Below are positions 43,051 to 52,802 of a DNA stretch of 64,000 nt, in pieces. The DNA comes from Miniphocaeibacter sp012841535 (GTDB lineage: Bacteria > Bacillota > Clostridia > Tissierellales > Peptoniphilaceae), in NCBI RefSeq assembly GCF_049274025.1, contig NZ_JBASRV010000017.1. The stretch is one strand, 5' to 3'. Under the pieces are notes generated by a model that had not been told where the DNA came from, ran no database searches, and was given only the letters and a program-made list of their open reading frames with translations. The translations under genes and the position numbers were made by a program. Within the stretch, counting starts at the first letter, position 1. Every line of letters starts with the position of its first letter.

Positions 43051-43474
43051 TTTCAAGTCAATTGTAACATCTAGTCATAAAGTAGAGTAATTAATTAAAT
43101 ATTTATTGTAGTTTTACAAATAATAATATTATATGTATTTAATTTACTGAATATTTATTATAAACTAGCCTTTATTTTATAAAAACCTATAGAATTTCTT
43201 AATAAGTAAACTAGGCTTAACCTTAGTTTTCTCACAATCTCTTGAATGTTTAGAAAACCGAATATTTGAAATAAAAAAATTAAATACATAAATATTTTAT
43301 TTTACATTTTTTTAATATTTTATATTAATTTTGCTATAATTTAACTTATAAAACAAAAATCTTAAATACACTCTATTAAAGCTAAAATTTATAACACTTT
43401 AACATAAATTAATCCATAACGAGTTTCATTATGGCAATAAATTAATTTAAGCTATACTAGTAATAGGTGATATT

Positions 43475-43765
43475 ATGAAATATAAAAATCCCAATATGAA
43501 AAAAATTAGAGGTGCACATACCCTTTTGGTTTCTTGTGGCTACTGTAAGTACCCTATTGCTAAATACCAAAAAGTAGGAAATAGCGGCTTAATTAAAATG
43601 TATAATGAAAGAATTATTGAAGGTAATATAGATTTTTCAAAATACCATGGAGCCTTATTTTGTCCTAATTGTAAGGAACAAATTGCTACAAGATACATTA
43701 CCAAAAGAGACAAAAAAGAAGCCTATAGACTTCATCATGGAAAATTTAACAAGAAGAAGATTTAA
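43475..43765 (+). CDS. small zinc-ribbon-like protein
   Basis: A 96-residue protein with two cysteine pairs, SCGYC (about residue 21-24) and CPNC (about 63-66), placed like a zinc ribbon, with basic ends (KNPNMKKIRG and KFNKKKI). This suggests nucleic-acid or ribosome binding, but the family is not one I can name with confidence. The ribosome site is weak (AATAGGTGATATT). Single gene. Confidence 0.65.
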   Translation: MKYKNPNMKKIRGAHTLLVSCGYCKYPIAKYQKVGNSGLIKMYNERIIEGNIDFSKYHGALFCPNCKEQIATRYITKRDKKEAYRLHHGKFNKKKI

Positions 43766-43798
43766 AATATAATTATCTACTTATTAATCTTAGTAAAC

Positions 43799-43850
43799 AT
43801 GTAACTCTTTCTTAATAAATATGTAACTCTTTCTTGTTAACATATTTATT
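43799..43850 (+). repeat. direct repeat and hairpin in vanZ leader
   Basis: ATGTAACTCTTTCTT occurs twice, at 43799-43813 and 43821-43835. The second copy lies in a hairpin, AATAAATATGT / ACATATTTATT (43814-43824 / 43840-43850), a perfect 11-bp stem whose 3' arm ends exactly at the AGGAGGG ribosome site of the next gene. Confidence 0.5.
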
Positions 43851-43864
43851 AGGAGGGATGTTAT

Positions 43865-44638
43865 ATGGTTGATTTAGTAATTAGGGTTTATGAAATAGTA
43901 ACTGTAGCTTTACCATTTTTATTAATCTACTTTATTTTTAATAGAGATAGAAAGAAAAGTTTAAAGGGCTTTATACCCTATTTAATTTTTATAATATATA
44001 TCTATAAGGTTTTAAATGTAACTGGATCTGGTGCAATTTACGAAGGAATGCGAAGAAATTTCAAAATTTCTTCAGACCAAATAAATTTAATTCTATTTTC
44101 ACAAAGTAATGTTTCCCTTTTAGGTATTATAGGCCTTATATTACCTATACCTATTGGTTTTTTATGCCTACACTTTATGAAAACAAATAAGAAAAAATTT
44201 AACTTGAGTTTAGGAATTATCTATTTGTTTCTTTTATTTTTAGGAGTGGTTTTCTCCTTAGTCAAGGGAGGAAGTATTATTGGACATAGCTTAAATATAG
44301 TAATGTTTATTCCTTTTGGTTTTCTTCTACCTTATCTATGGGAAAATACCAATAATTTAATGTCTGTTACAATATATAGTTTTTTCTTCTCTCTTGTAAT
44401 AGAATTAAGCCAACTTCTAAATGCAAGGGCTACAGATGTAGATGATTTATTAATGAATACCCTTGGCGGTATAATAGGATTTATTATTTTTAAAATGTAT
44501 TGTAAGATTAAATCTAGAAGTAATAAGGAAATGATAAACTCTAAACCTAGTCCAGCTATTTATATTGGTGCAATGTTTCTAGGAAAATTTCTTTTATATG
44601 ACTGGATGGTTTTATTAAAATTATTTTACGATTTTTAA
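43865..44638 (+). CDS. VanZ-like membrane protein
   Basis: A 257-residue membrane protein with about seven hydrophobic segments. The VanZ pattern is visible in the second half: LNIVMFIPFGFLLPYLWE, then SLVIELSQLLNARATDVDDLLMNTLGGIIGF. VanZ in enterococci gives low-level teicoplanin resistance; most chromosomal relatives have no known role. AGGAGGGATGTTAT precedes the ATG. Single gene with a terminator after it. Confidence 0.85.
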   Translation: MVDLVIRVYEIVTVALPFLLIYFIFNRDRKKSLKGFIPYLIFIIYIYKVLNVTGSGAIYEGMRRNFKISSDQINLILFSQSNVSLLGIIGLILPIPIGFLCLHFMKTNKKKFNLSLGIIYLFLLFLGVVFSLVKGGSIIGHSLNIVMFIPFGFLLPYLWENTNNLMSVTIYSFFFSLVIELSQLLNARATDVDDLLMNTLGGIIGFIIFKMYCKIKSRSNKEMINSKPSPAIYIGAMFLGKFLLYDWMVLLKLFYDF

Positions 44639-44673
44639 TAGTCTTATATTTAGAAGTCTTTTTTAAAATTACA

Positions 44674-44705
44674 AAACCAGTAAGTACATAAGTACCTACT
44701 GGTTT
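44674..44705. terminator. bidirectional terminator
   Basis: AAACCAGTA / TACTGGTTT with an A-C mismatch and a further GTAC/GTAC pair, loop ATAA. It lies between the converging vanZ and fdhF genes, four bases from the fdhF stop, with T runs on both sides. Confidence 0.85.
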
Positions 44706-44708
44706 ATT

Positions 44709-47444
44709 TTATTTAGCCATTTCTACATCATCTAAATAGGTTGGTAAAACTAAATTTTCCGGAATTACATCTAGTTTTTTAATACTTACTGCTGAAACTT
44801 TATATTCTGCAGTTAAGGTTATAGGGTCAAGGGCGTCATTTGTTAATTCATTTACTGGAGATTCCCAATAATGTAAGGTCATAAATATAACACCTGGTTT
44901 AACCCTGTCTGTTATAGTAACTCTTGTACTAACTTTACCTCTTCTAGATTTTACTTCTATAGCATCGTATTCTTTTAAGCCTAATTTTACAGCATCAGCC
45001 GGATTGATTTCCGCTAATTCACAAGGTCTAATATTATTTAAGGCTTCAGATTGTCTAGTCATTATATTGTAATGATATAACATTCTACCTGTTGAAAGTA
45101 ACATAGGATACTCTTGGTCAGTTAATTCAGCTGGTGGTTTATATTCTGCCGGTTTCAACAGTCCCTTTCCACGAGCAAATACTCCCTTATGTAGGAATTT
45201 AGTTCCCGGATGGGTTTCTGTTGGACATGGCCACTGGATTCCAACTTTGTCTATTCTTTCATATGTTATACCCTTATAGCTTGCTGTAGACTTTCTAATA
45301 TCCTCAAATACTTCTCTGGAATTTTTAAAGTCAAAGCCTTCTACTCCCATTGCCTTAGCAATTGAAGAGATAATCTCCCAGTCAAGTCTTGCCTCTCCTG
45401 GAGGATTTGTTGCCTTTCTAACCCTTTGAACTCGTCTTTCAGTATTTGTAAAAGTACCTTCTTTTTCAGCATAACAGGTTGCAGGAAGAATAATATCTGC
45501 AAATTTAGCTGTTTCTGTTAAAAATATATCCTGTACAACAAAGAAATCTAAATTATCTAAAGAAGCCTTTACATGATTTGCATTAGGGTCTGAAAGAACT
45601 GGGTCTTCTCCCATTACATACATTGCTTTTACTTTACCCTCATGGGCTGCATCTAACATTTCAGGTATTCTTAAACCCTTATTTCTTGTTAATTTAGTAT
45701 TCCATATTTTTTCATATCTTTGAATTGTCTTTTCATCATAAGCATTTTGATATCCTGGGAAATTATTTGGTAAGGCAGCCATATCACAAGCCCCTTGTAC
45801 GTTGTTCTGTCCCCTCATAGGGTTAATACCTGCTGATTCATGACCTAGGTGGCCAGTAATCATAGCTAGATTAGCTAAGGACATTACATTTTCAGTACCT
45901 GTTGTATGTTCTGTTATTCCCAAAGTATAGAATATGCCGGCTTTTTTAGAAGAACAATACATTTTAGCAGCTTCATATAACATATCTTTTCCAATTCCTG
46001 TAATTTCTTCAACTACATCTGGCGTATATTTCTTAACTACTTCTTTTAATTCTTCAAAGCCTTCTACTCTTTTTGCTATATATTCATCATCTGTTAGGCC
46101 TTCTTCAATGATTATATTCATTAAACCATTTATTAAAGCCACATCAGAGCCAGGATTTAATGGCATCCATATATCTGCCATATTTGCTAATTCCGTTTTT
46201 CTTGGATCTACTACAATTAATTTCGTACCATTGTATTTAACTGTACGCTTCATCTTATTTCCAATAATAGGATGAGCCTCTGTAGCATTTGAGCCTATTA
46301 AGAAGATTACATCTGCACCTTCTATTTCTCCAATGGAGTTAGTCATAGCTCCACTTCCTAGTGTAGTTGCAAGACCTGCAACTGTAGGAGCATGTCAGGT
46401 CCTAGCACAATGGTCAACATTATTAGTTCCAATAGCTACTCTCATAAATTTTTGGAAGGTATAGTTGTCTTCATTTGTTGTTCTTGCTGAACTTAGTCCT
46501 GCAATTGCATCTGGTCCAAATTCATCTTTTATTTCCGTGAACTTTTCAGCTATTGTGCTAATAGCCTCATCCCAAGAAATTTCAACAAATTCCCCATCAA
46601 CCTTCTTTAAAGGTTTCTTAAGTCTATTTGGACTGTTAATTAAATCCGTATGACTTCTTCCCTTAACACATAATGATTTTCCATTAACAACAGCATCTTC
46701 TGCCGGAGTTACACCAATAACTTTGCCCTTGTGAACATTTAAATCAAAGTTACAACCTGTACCACAGAAAGGACATGTTGTTCTAACTTTTTTAACTTCC
46801 CAAGGCCTAACGCCAACTAGCTGTTTATTCATAATTGCCCCTGTTGGACAAACGGAAATACACTGTCCACATAGACGGCAATTCTCGTCAGATAATGGTA
46901 AATCAAAACCTGCAGCTATTTTTGATTCAAAACCCCTACCTACAAAATCTATAGCTGTAGTTACTTGAACTTCCTTACATACCCTAACACACTTACCACA
47001 TAGTATACACTTCGACTGGTCCCTAATAAGTACAGGATTTCTTGCTTCTATTTCATAATCTTTTCTAGCTCCATGAAAGCTAGGTCTAACATCATATTCA
47101 TAGGCAAGATTTTGTAAATCACAACTTCCTGTTTTATCACATGTTAAACAATCCTCAACGGGATGATTCGATAATAAAAGGTCTAAAACCATTTTTCTTG
47201 CATTTATTACAGTATCTGTGTTAGTTCTAACAACCATTCCCTCTTGAACTTTAGTTGAACAGGAGGCTACTAAGTTTCTAAAGCCTTCAACTTCAACTAC
47301 ACAAATCCTACAACCACCAAATGGTTTCAAACTATCATCATGGCAAAGTGTTGGTATTTTTATGCCTACTTGTTTACAGGCATCTACTAAAAGTGTTCCT
47401 TCTTTAACGGAAACATCTATTCCGTCAATATTAAGATTAATCAT
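44709..47444 (-). CDS. fdhF: selenocysteine formate dehydrogenase, catalytic subunit
   Basis: Oxidises formate to CO2 (or the reverse) at a bis-molybdopterin Mo or W centre. One 911-residue protein is read when the TGA at 46397-46395 is taken as selenocysteine 350: NVDHCART-U-HAPTVAGLA matches the FDH active site (CCARV-U-HGPSVAGL in E. coli FdhF). Domains: [2Fe-2S] (residues 1-75), His/Cys 4Fe-4S (HPVEDCLTCDKTGSC), two 4Fe-4S (CILCGKCVRVC, CRLCGQCISVC), the N-terminal 4Fe-4S of the Mo domain (CPFCGTGC), then the Mo/W-cofactor domains to the end. ATG 47444 is chosen for its AAAGGTGATA site. Without Sec insertion only a truncated product would form. It is the last gene of the hyl operon. Confidence 0.95.
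46348..46397 (-). other. SECIS element for selenocysteine insertion
   Basis: Directly after the UGA (11 bases) the transcript folds into AGTTGCA-GGTCT-TGCAACT (46383-46365), a perfect 7-bp stem with the GGUC-type apical loop recognised by SelB, closely like E. coli fdhF. Flanking GCTCC (46391-46387) and GGAGC (46352-46348) can form a lower stem. This explains the in-frame stop. Confidence 0.92.
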
Positions 47445-47454
47445 ATTATCACCT

Positions 47455-47910
47455 TTACCAAACTTCTCTATATCCAACATTTATATAAATATCCTCTAAT
47501 CTTGTTTTATGCATTTGCTCCATATTTCTTAAACCTATAAATACAGATTTTTTATCGTTTTCAGTTGCTGCATCTGCTAGGGCTTGGTACATATCCATAG
47601 CTTCATCCTCTCTTTTAATAGCCAAGGCTATTGCATCTTGAAAATCCATATCTGTAGTTAACTCAGGTTTATCTATAGTGTCTGCTATTTTATAGTCTAT
47701 TGACTCCTCTAAGTCTATAGTTTCGCAATGAGATTCCTTAAAATCCTCTAAGAATTTCTTATGTTCTAACTCTTCCTTTGCTAAATCTGTAAAAGTTTCT
47801 TTTAAGGTTTCATCTTTTATTTTGTTAGCAGCATCTGTATAAAATTCATAGGACATTACTTCTTCATTTATAGCGTAATCAATAATCTCATTAAATTCTG
47901 ACCTATTCAT
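47455..47910 (-). CDS. ferritin-like/rubrerythrin-type diiron protein
   Basis: A 151-residue four-helix protein with the diiron ligand pattern: EEVMSYEFY (Glu), AKEELEHKKFLEDF (E-x-x-H), KREDEAMDMYQAL (Glu) and LRNMEQMHKTRLEDIY (E-x-x-H). It resembles the ferritin-like part of rubrerythrin without a rubredoxin tail. Inserted between hylA and fdhF, nine and ten bases from each, it is probably produced with the formate dehydrogenase. It may scavenge peroxide or store iron to protect the many Fe-S clusters and the Sec site (inference). Confidence 0.85.
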   Translation of the reverse strand: MNRSEFNEIIDYAINEEVMSYEFYTDAANKIKDETLKETFTDLAKEELEHKKFLEDFKESHCETIDLEESIDYKIADTIDKPELTTDMDFQDAIALAIKREDEAMDMYQALADAATENDKKSVFIGLRNMEQMHKTRLEDIYINVGYREVW

Positions 47911-47918
47911 AAGCTCTC

Positions 47919-48872
47919 CTATTCATCTAATTTTATTAATTTATCTAAAACACCATCAAGTCCAAGAACTTCTCCCCAACTTGATTCTACAAACTCGTTT
48001 TTATTTTCTTCATAAACCTTTTTAAATGGTTTAGCCGGTTCTTCAACATATTCCAATTCCGTTAATAAACGTCCCTTTAAACATAAAGGTCTTCCATTTT
48101 CCGGATGTAAGGCATTAACAGCTACAACCTTTCCATCTTTTTTCTGTACTTCCATGTTACATCCATAATCACAGGATTTACATTTAACTTGTTTAGTTTC
48201 TAACTCCCAAACCCTACCTGCTCTGTAGGCTCTTCTGTCTACTAAAGCACCAACTGGACAAACAACAACACATCTATTACAGGAAACACAGTTTGAAGCT
48301 TCCAAGGAAGTATCTGAATCTGCTACAACCTTTGTATCGAAACCTCTTCCACCAAAGTTTAAAATATTTCTATCAGGTACAACTGCACAAGTTCTTACAC
48401 ACTTACCACAAAGTATACATTTACTTTCATCCCTTAATATATAAGGACTGGAAGTGTCGGTAAAACCTGCTGTTTCTGAGCCACGTCTTGCACCGTCATG
48501 TACTCTAAACTGTACATCATATCTGTAGGCATAGTCCTGTAGTTTACAACTACCGTTTTTACTACATGTTAAGCAGTCACTTGGATGGTTGTCTAACATA
48601 AGTCTTAAAATTGTTTTCCTAATATTAACAACTTCTTCTGATTCGGTATATACTACCATTCCCTCTTGAGCTGGCGTTGAACAAGCTGTAACAGGTTTAT
48701 TAAAACCCTCTATTTCAACTACACAAATTCTACAAGAAGAAACAACAGGTAGGTCCTTATCGTAGCAGAATGTAGGAATTTCAACACCTGCTCTTTTAGC
48801 AGCTTCAACTAAATTCAATCCTTTTGGAACTGTAACTTTCTTTCCGTCTATTGTTAAGGTTATTAAATCCAT
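47919..48872 (-). CDS. hylA: NuoG-like iron-sulfur subunit (HylA type)
   Basis: A 317-residue electron-transfer subunit. In order: [2Fe-2S] (CYDKDLPVVSSCRICVVEI region, residues about 35-65), His/Cys 4Fe-4S (HPSDCLTCSKNGSC), two 4Fe-4S (CILCGKCVRTC, CVSCNRCVVVC), and a CKSCDYGCN cluster followed by a stub of a molybdopterin-type domain that ends at residue 317. It is thus like the front part of FdhF, without a catalytic domain. It links HylBC to FdhF in bifurcating or NAD(P)-linked formate dehydrogenases of the Gottschalkia acidurici type. Confidence 0.88.
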   Translation of the reverse strand: MDLITLTIDGKKVTVPKGLNLVEAAKRAGVEIPTFCYDKDLPVVSSCRICVVEIEGFNKPVTACSTPAQEGMVVYTESEEVVNIRKTILRLMLDNHPSDCLTCSKNGSCKLQDYAYRYDVQFRVHDGARRGSETAGFTDTSSPYILRDESKCILCGKCVRTCAVVPDRNILNFGGRGFDTKVVADSDTSLEASNCVSCNRCVVVCPVGALVDRRAYRAGRVWELETKQVKCKSCDYGCNMEVQKKDGKVVAVNALHPENGRPLCLKGRLLTELEYVEEPAKPFKKVYEENKNEFVESSWGEVLGLDGVLDKLIKLDE

Positions 48873-48881
48873 TTTTACCTC

Positions 48882-50753
48882 CTAACGTAAGTGAACAGAA
48901 TTAGTAGGGCACACTTCCATACAGTTTCCACATTTTATACAAGCATCAGTATCAATAACATGTACTTCCTTAGGCTTTCCTGAAATACAATTTACTGGAC
49001 AATTTCTAGCACACATTCTACATCCTATACAAGTATCATCTATATAATATTCAAGTAAGGCTTTACAATGTCCTGCTGGACATTTTTTGTCTACTACATG
49101 GGCTTCATATTCATCTCTAAAATATCTAAGTGTTGATAATACAGGATTAGGTGCTGATTGACCTAAACCGCAAAGTGAACTGATTTTAATCATATTACCT
49201 AGATTTTCAAGGGTGTCAATATCTTCTAAAGTACCTTTTCCTGCAACAATTTTTTCAAGAATTTCAAGCATTCTCTTAGTACCTTCACGACATGGTGTAC
49301 ATTTACCACAGGATTCATCAACGGTAAACTCTAAGAAAAATCTTGCAATATCAACCATACAGGTGGAGTCATCCATAACTATCATTCCACCGGAACCCAT
49401 CATAGATCCTAGTGCAGTTAAATTATCATAATCAATTGGAGTGTCTAAGTAGTCCTTAGTAATACATCCACCAGATGGACCACCTGTTTGGACTGCCTTA
49501 AATTCCTTGTCTCCAATAATTCCTCCACCTATTTCATAGATAATATCCCTTAAAGTAGTTCCCATAGGCACTTCTATAATTCCGGTTCTCTTAATATTTC
49601 CTCCAAGGGTAAATACTTTAGTTCCATGGGATTTTTCAGTACCAATATTTGCAAACCAATCTGAGCCTTTATAAATTATCTGTGCAATATTTGCATAGGT
49701 TTCAACATTATTAATTAAAGTAGGTTTTCCCCATAATCCTTCATTTGCAGGGAAAGGTGGTTTGTTTCTAGGTATACCTCTTTTTCCTTCTATAGATTCA
49801 ATAAGGGCCATTTCCTCACCACATACAAAGGCACCGGCACCTAATCTTAACTCTAAATCAAAAGAAAAATCCGTTCCCATAATATTGTTACCAAGTAGAC
49901 CTAGCTCTTTTGCCTTTTCTATACTGGACTCTAATTTCTCTACAGCTGAAGGATATTCTGCCCTAATGTATATAAAACCATAATTAGCACCAATTGCATA
50001 ACCAGCTATAGTCATAGCTTCAATAACAGAATAAGGGTCTCCTTCTAAAATGGATCTATCCATAAAGGCACCAGGGTCCCCTTCATCAGCATTACATAAA
50101 ACATATTTAGGACTGCCTTCTGCATCTTTAGTAAACTGCCATTTTAATCCTGTTGGAAATCCTCCACCACCACGGCCTCTTAATCCACTTTCCTTAATTT
50201 CATCTATAACATCTTGAGGTGACATTTCATTTAAAGCCTTATGTAATCCTAAATATCCATCTAAAGCAATGTATTCTTCAATAGAATCAGGATTTATAAC
50301 TCCACAGTTTTTGTGGGCTATTTTCTTTTGCTTAGTGTAAAAAGACACATCATAAATTGACTTTAAAATATCATCTGAAAGACTTTCAGGGTATATTAAT
50401 TCATCAATAGTTTTATCTCCTAAAAGATCTTCCTCAACAATTCTCTTACCATCGCCTTCCTTTAAATAAGCATAGAATTTACCACCAGGATAAACAACAG
50501 CAATAGGTCCTGCTTCACATAAACCGAAACAGCCAACTCTTACAACATCTATTTTTTCCTCAGCCTTAGCTTCCTTTAAAGCGTCTCTAATTTCCATTTC
50601 AATTTCGTCAGACTTAGATGATCTACATCCTGTATCTCCACAAATTAAAACCTGCTTGTTATATAAGCTATTTATACTGGCGAAACGATTGTCCCTTAAA
50701 GCCATTTGAGGTAAAGTTTTATTTTTTATTTCCTTAAGCATTTGTAAGTCCAT
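48882..50753 (-). CDS. hylB: NuoF-like NADH/FMN subunit (HylB type)
   Basis: A 623-residue flavoprotein that exchanges electrons with NAD(H). It starts with a thioredoxin-like [2Fe-2S] domain (residues 28-115, CGDTGCRSS and CFGLCEAGP), then the NuoF core with GLRGRGGGGFPTGLKW (NADH/FMN site), an SLBB domain, the 4Fe-4S set SCGKCTPCREGTKRM, and a C-terminal pair of 4Fe-4S clusters (CIGCRMCARNC, CIKCGNCMEVC). The same plan is seen in HydB/HndC of bifurcating hydrogenases. Its ATG overlaps the hylC stop by one base. Confidence 0.93.
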   Translation of the reverse strand: MDLQMLKEIKNKTLPQMALRDNRFASINSLYNKQVLICGDTGCRSSKSDEIEMEIRDALKEAKAEEKIDVVRVGCFGLCEAGPIAVVYPGGKFYAYLKEGDGKRIVEEDLLGDKTIDELIYPESLSDDILKSIYDVSFYTKQKKIAHKNCGVINPDSIEEYIALDGYLGLHKALNEMSPQDVIDEIKESGLRGRGGGGFPTGLKWQFTKDAEGSPKYVLCNADEGDPGAFMDRSILEGDPYSVIEAMTIAGYAIGANYGFIYIRAEYPSAVEKLESSIEKAKELGLLGNNIMGTDFSFDLELRLGAGAFVCGEEMALIESIEGKRGIPRNKPPFPANEGLWGKPTLINNVETYANIAQIIYKGSDWFANIGTEKSHGTKVFTLGGNIKRTGIIEVPMGTTLRDIIYEIGGGIIGDKEFKAVQTGGPSGGCITKDYLDTPIDYDNLTALGSMMGSGGMIVMDDSTCMVDIARFFLEFTVDESCGKCTPCREGTKRMLEILEKIVAGKGTLEDIDTLENLGNMIKISSLCGLGQSAPNPVLSTLRYFRDEYEAHVVDKKCPAGHCKALLEYYIDDTCIGCRMCARNCPVNCISGKPKEVHVIDTDACIKCGNCMEVCPTNSVHLR

Positions 50754-51262
50754 TATTTTTTCACCTCTTCGTTTCTATAAGAATCTAAAATCCCCTTAAT
50801 ATCTTCCGTTTTTAATTTACCATAAACATCGCCGGAAATAGTCATAACAGGAGCTAGTCCACAAGCACCAATACAACGTGTTGCTTGTATTGAAAAATTT
50901 AAATCAGGTGTAGTTCCACCAACATCAATTCCAAGTTGGTCTTTAACTTCATCTAACACATCCTGAGCTCCTCTAACATAACAAGCCGTTCCTAAACATA
51001 CCCCTATTTCATGTTTTCCCTTTGGAACTAAAGAAAACTGGGAATAAAAAGTAACAACTCCATATATTTCAGCAATTGGAATTTTAGTTTTCTTTGATAT
51101 AATTTCTTGTATCTCTATTGGCAAATAGCCAAATAATTTTTGTCCCTTGTGTAAAATTGCCATAAGGGAACCCTTTTTTGTTTTTTCTTTGTCAATGAAA
51201 CTTTCAAACTCTTCTAGTTTTTCTGCATTAGCTTCATAATCAAAAGTAAAAGACATAAACAC
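50753..51262 (-). CDS. hylC: NuoE-like [2Fe-2S] subunit (HylC type)
   Basis: A 169-residue thioredoxin-like ferredoxin subunit. The 2Fe-2S ligands are in GVCLGTACYVRGA and ATRCIGACGLAPV, the standard NuoE/HydC arrangement; VVTFYSQFSL is the preceding family segment. AGGAGGGGTG precedes the ATG. First gene of the formate dehydrogenase operon, with a cre-like palindrome 21-36 bases upstream of its start codon. Confidence 0.93.
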   Translation of the reverse strand: MFMSFTFDYEANAEKLEEFESFIDKEKTKKGSLMAILHKGQKLFGYLPIEIQEIISKKTKIPIAEIYGVVTFYSQFSLVPKGKHEIGVCLGTACYVRGAQDVLDEVKDQLGIDVGGTTPDLNFSIQATRCIGACGLAPVMTISGDVYGKLKTEDIKGILDSYRNEEVKK

Positions 51263-51282
51263 CCCTCCTAAAACTCATATTT

Positions 51283-51298
51283 TTGAAAATGTTTTCAA
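51283..51298. promoter_or_regulatory. cre-like palindrome in fdh leader
   Basis: TTGAAAATGTTTTCAA is a perfect palindrome around TG and matches the CcpA consensus WTGNAANCGNWNNCAW at all fixed positions but the central C. Its place, just before the hylC ribosome site, suits a roadblock repressor. The rest of 51299-51725 is AT-rich with no gene; it must hold the promoters of hylC and the plus-strand hypothetical gene. Confidence 0.45.
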
Positions 51299-51725
51299 TT
51301 TATATTCATTATGAATTAATTTGAATTAATCTCTATAATTATCTCATAAAAAATGCCTTATATCAATATATACGCCTATACTAGCCAGCCTATAACGTAA
51401 AGCATAAATAAAGTAATGTTAGTAGGCTAGAAAACATTTCTCCAAACCTTTAATAAGAAAATAGTGTATATTTTTAATTTTATATTCTACTATGTATATA
51501 ATAGAATTAAATATTATTAAGTAGGTATTTAAAATAATGATGAAAATACTAGACTACAATCATTTAAAAATAGAATATATACTCTAGGATATACTAGAAA
51601 ATATTTCACTAAAATCCATAATTCCATTAAAATCATTTTAAATGATTTAATATAGCTTATGGAAGAATAAATTAAGTTTCATAGTCAAATTAAAATATAT
51701 TTAAAAATAAAAAATAGGAGTTATT

Positions 51726-52802
51726 ATGAAAAATATAAGAGAGCTAACGGAGTTGAACAATTCCGATATAATATATCAAAATAAAGATATTGCCTATATT
51801 GAAAACTTTGGCGAAGATATATTCCATAAGGACATTCTTCTTTTTTCTAAAGATGGACTAGAAAAATTATATACCTTAGAATTTGGAGAAAACCTAGTAG
51901 TAGATAAAGAAAATCTAAATCTATATATTTGTACACTAAAAGATGGAAATATACTTATTAGAAATTCAAAAAAAGAAATTATAGCAAAATTTCCAATAAG
52001 AGATAGTAGAGAATCTATTTCTCATATTTCCATGAATATGGATTATTTAATGGTAAGGACCTTTGTAGACGAGGATTACGATGAAAAATTTTATATATTC
52101 GATTTGAAAAATCAAAAACCTATAAAAATATCCAATTGGAAAATTTTAGTCGAAGGTTTTAAAATGCCTAAAATAATAAGAAAAAACAATAAATACTATA
52201 TGCTTTATGAGAAAACTAAGACCGCTTCCTTTTCATCACCTGGTTTAAGTAATAGGGATTTAGAGGGATTATCTACCGAAAGTTTATACCTTGCAGAAAT
52301 AGACGATATTTTAATAGGAAAGACAGATTTTATCAGAGCTGCTAAATTATATGAAAATAAGGATACAAAAACATATGCCTATTGGAAAGTCTTAAATGAC
52401 AAGATATTTATATTAGAAAATAAAAATAATAAATCCCGTATTATTAAAAGAACAATATCCAGTCCAAAAGAAGAGATTTTAGAAATTCCCAATAATATAG
52501 TTTTCTTTAAAATCGACGGAGATAAAGAATACTATATTTTTAATGAAAATAATAATTTTATTATTTATGATGAAAAAGGTAATATTTTAAATAAATTCAA
52601 TTTAGATTTTCCAACAGACTATATCCAAACCGAAATATTTAGGAATGAAATATTAGACTTTTCAGATAATTTACTTATTATTAATGGGCTACTTCCAAAG
52701 GGTAACGAACTTCAGGCAGCAAAATTAGTATATGATATTAAGTCTCTAGAATTAAATATTATATTTTCTGACTATATTAAAATAGGAGATAAAATACTTT
52801 AA
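51726..52802 (+). CDS. hypothetical protein, possibly beta-propeller
   Basis: A 358-residue soluble protein with no signal peptide or membrane segment. It is rich in alternating beta-type stretches (YIFDLKNQKPIKISNW, YYIFNENNNFIIYDEKGN), the pattern of repeated four-stranded blades, but no clear repeat unit or family motif was recognised. AAAATAGGAG precedes the ATG. The YgjP-type metallopeptidase follows with a one-base overlap, so the two may work together. Confidence 0.7.
   Translation: MKNIRELTELNNSDIIYQNKDIAYIENFGEDIFHKDILLFSKDGLEKLYTLEFGENLVVDKENLNLYICTLKDGNILIRNSKKEIIAKFPIRDSRESISHISMNMDYLMVRTFVDEDYDEKFYIFDLKNQKPIKISNWKILVEGFKMPKIIRKNNKYYMLYEKTKTASFSSPGLSNRDLEGLSTESLYLAEIDDILIGKTDFIRAAKLYENKDTKTYAYWKVLNDKIFILENKNNKSRIIKRTISSPKEEILEIPNNIVFFKIDGDKEYYIFNENNNFIIYDEKGNILNKFNLDFPTDYIQTEIFRNEILDFSDNLLIINGLLPKGNELQAAKLVYDIKSLELNIIFSDYIKIGDKIL

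Noticed and set aside
43414..43434. Second LysR/asr-type operator (CCATAA/TTATGG)
   Set aside because: Spacing is nine, not seven, so T-N11-A is lost; probably a chance hairpin.
44709..47444. Two separate genes (46395-47480 and 44709-46346) or a frameshifted fdh
   Set aside because: The frame is continuous through a TGA in the exact active-site position, with a SECIS hairpin after it; this is selenocysteine, not damage.
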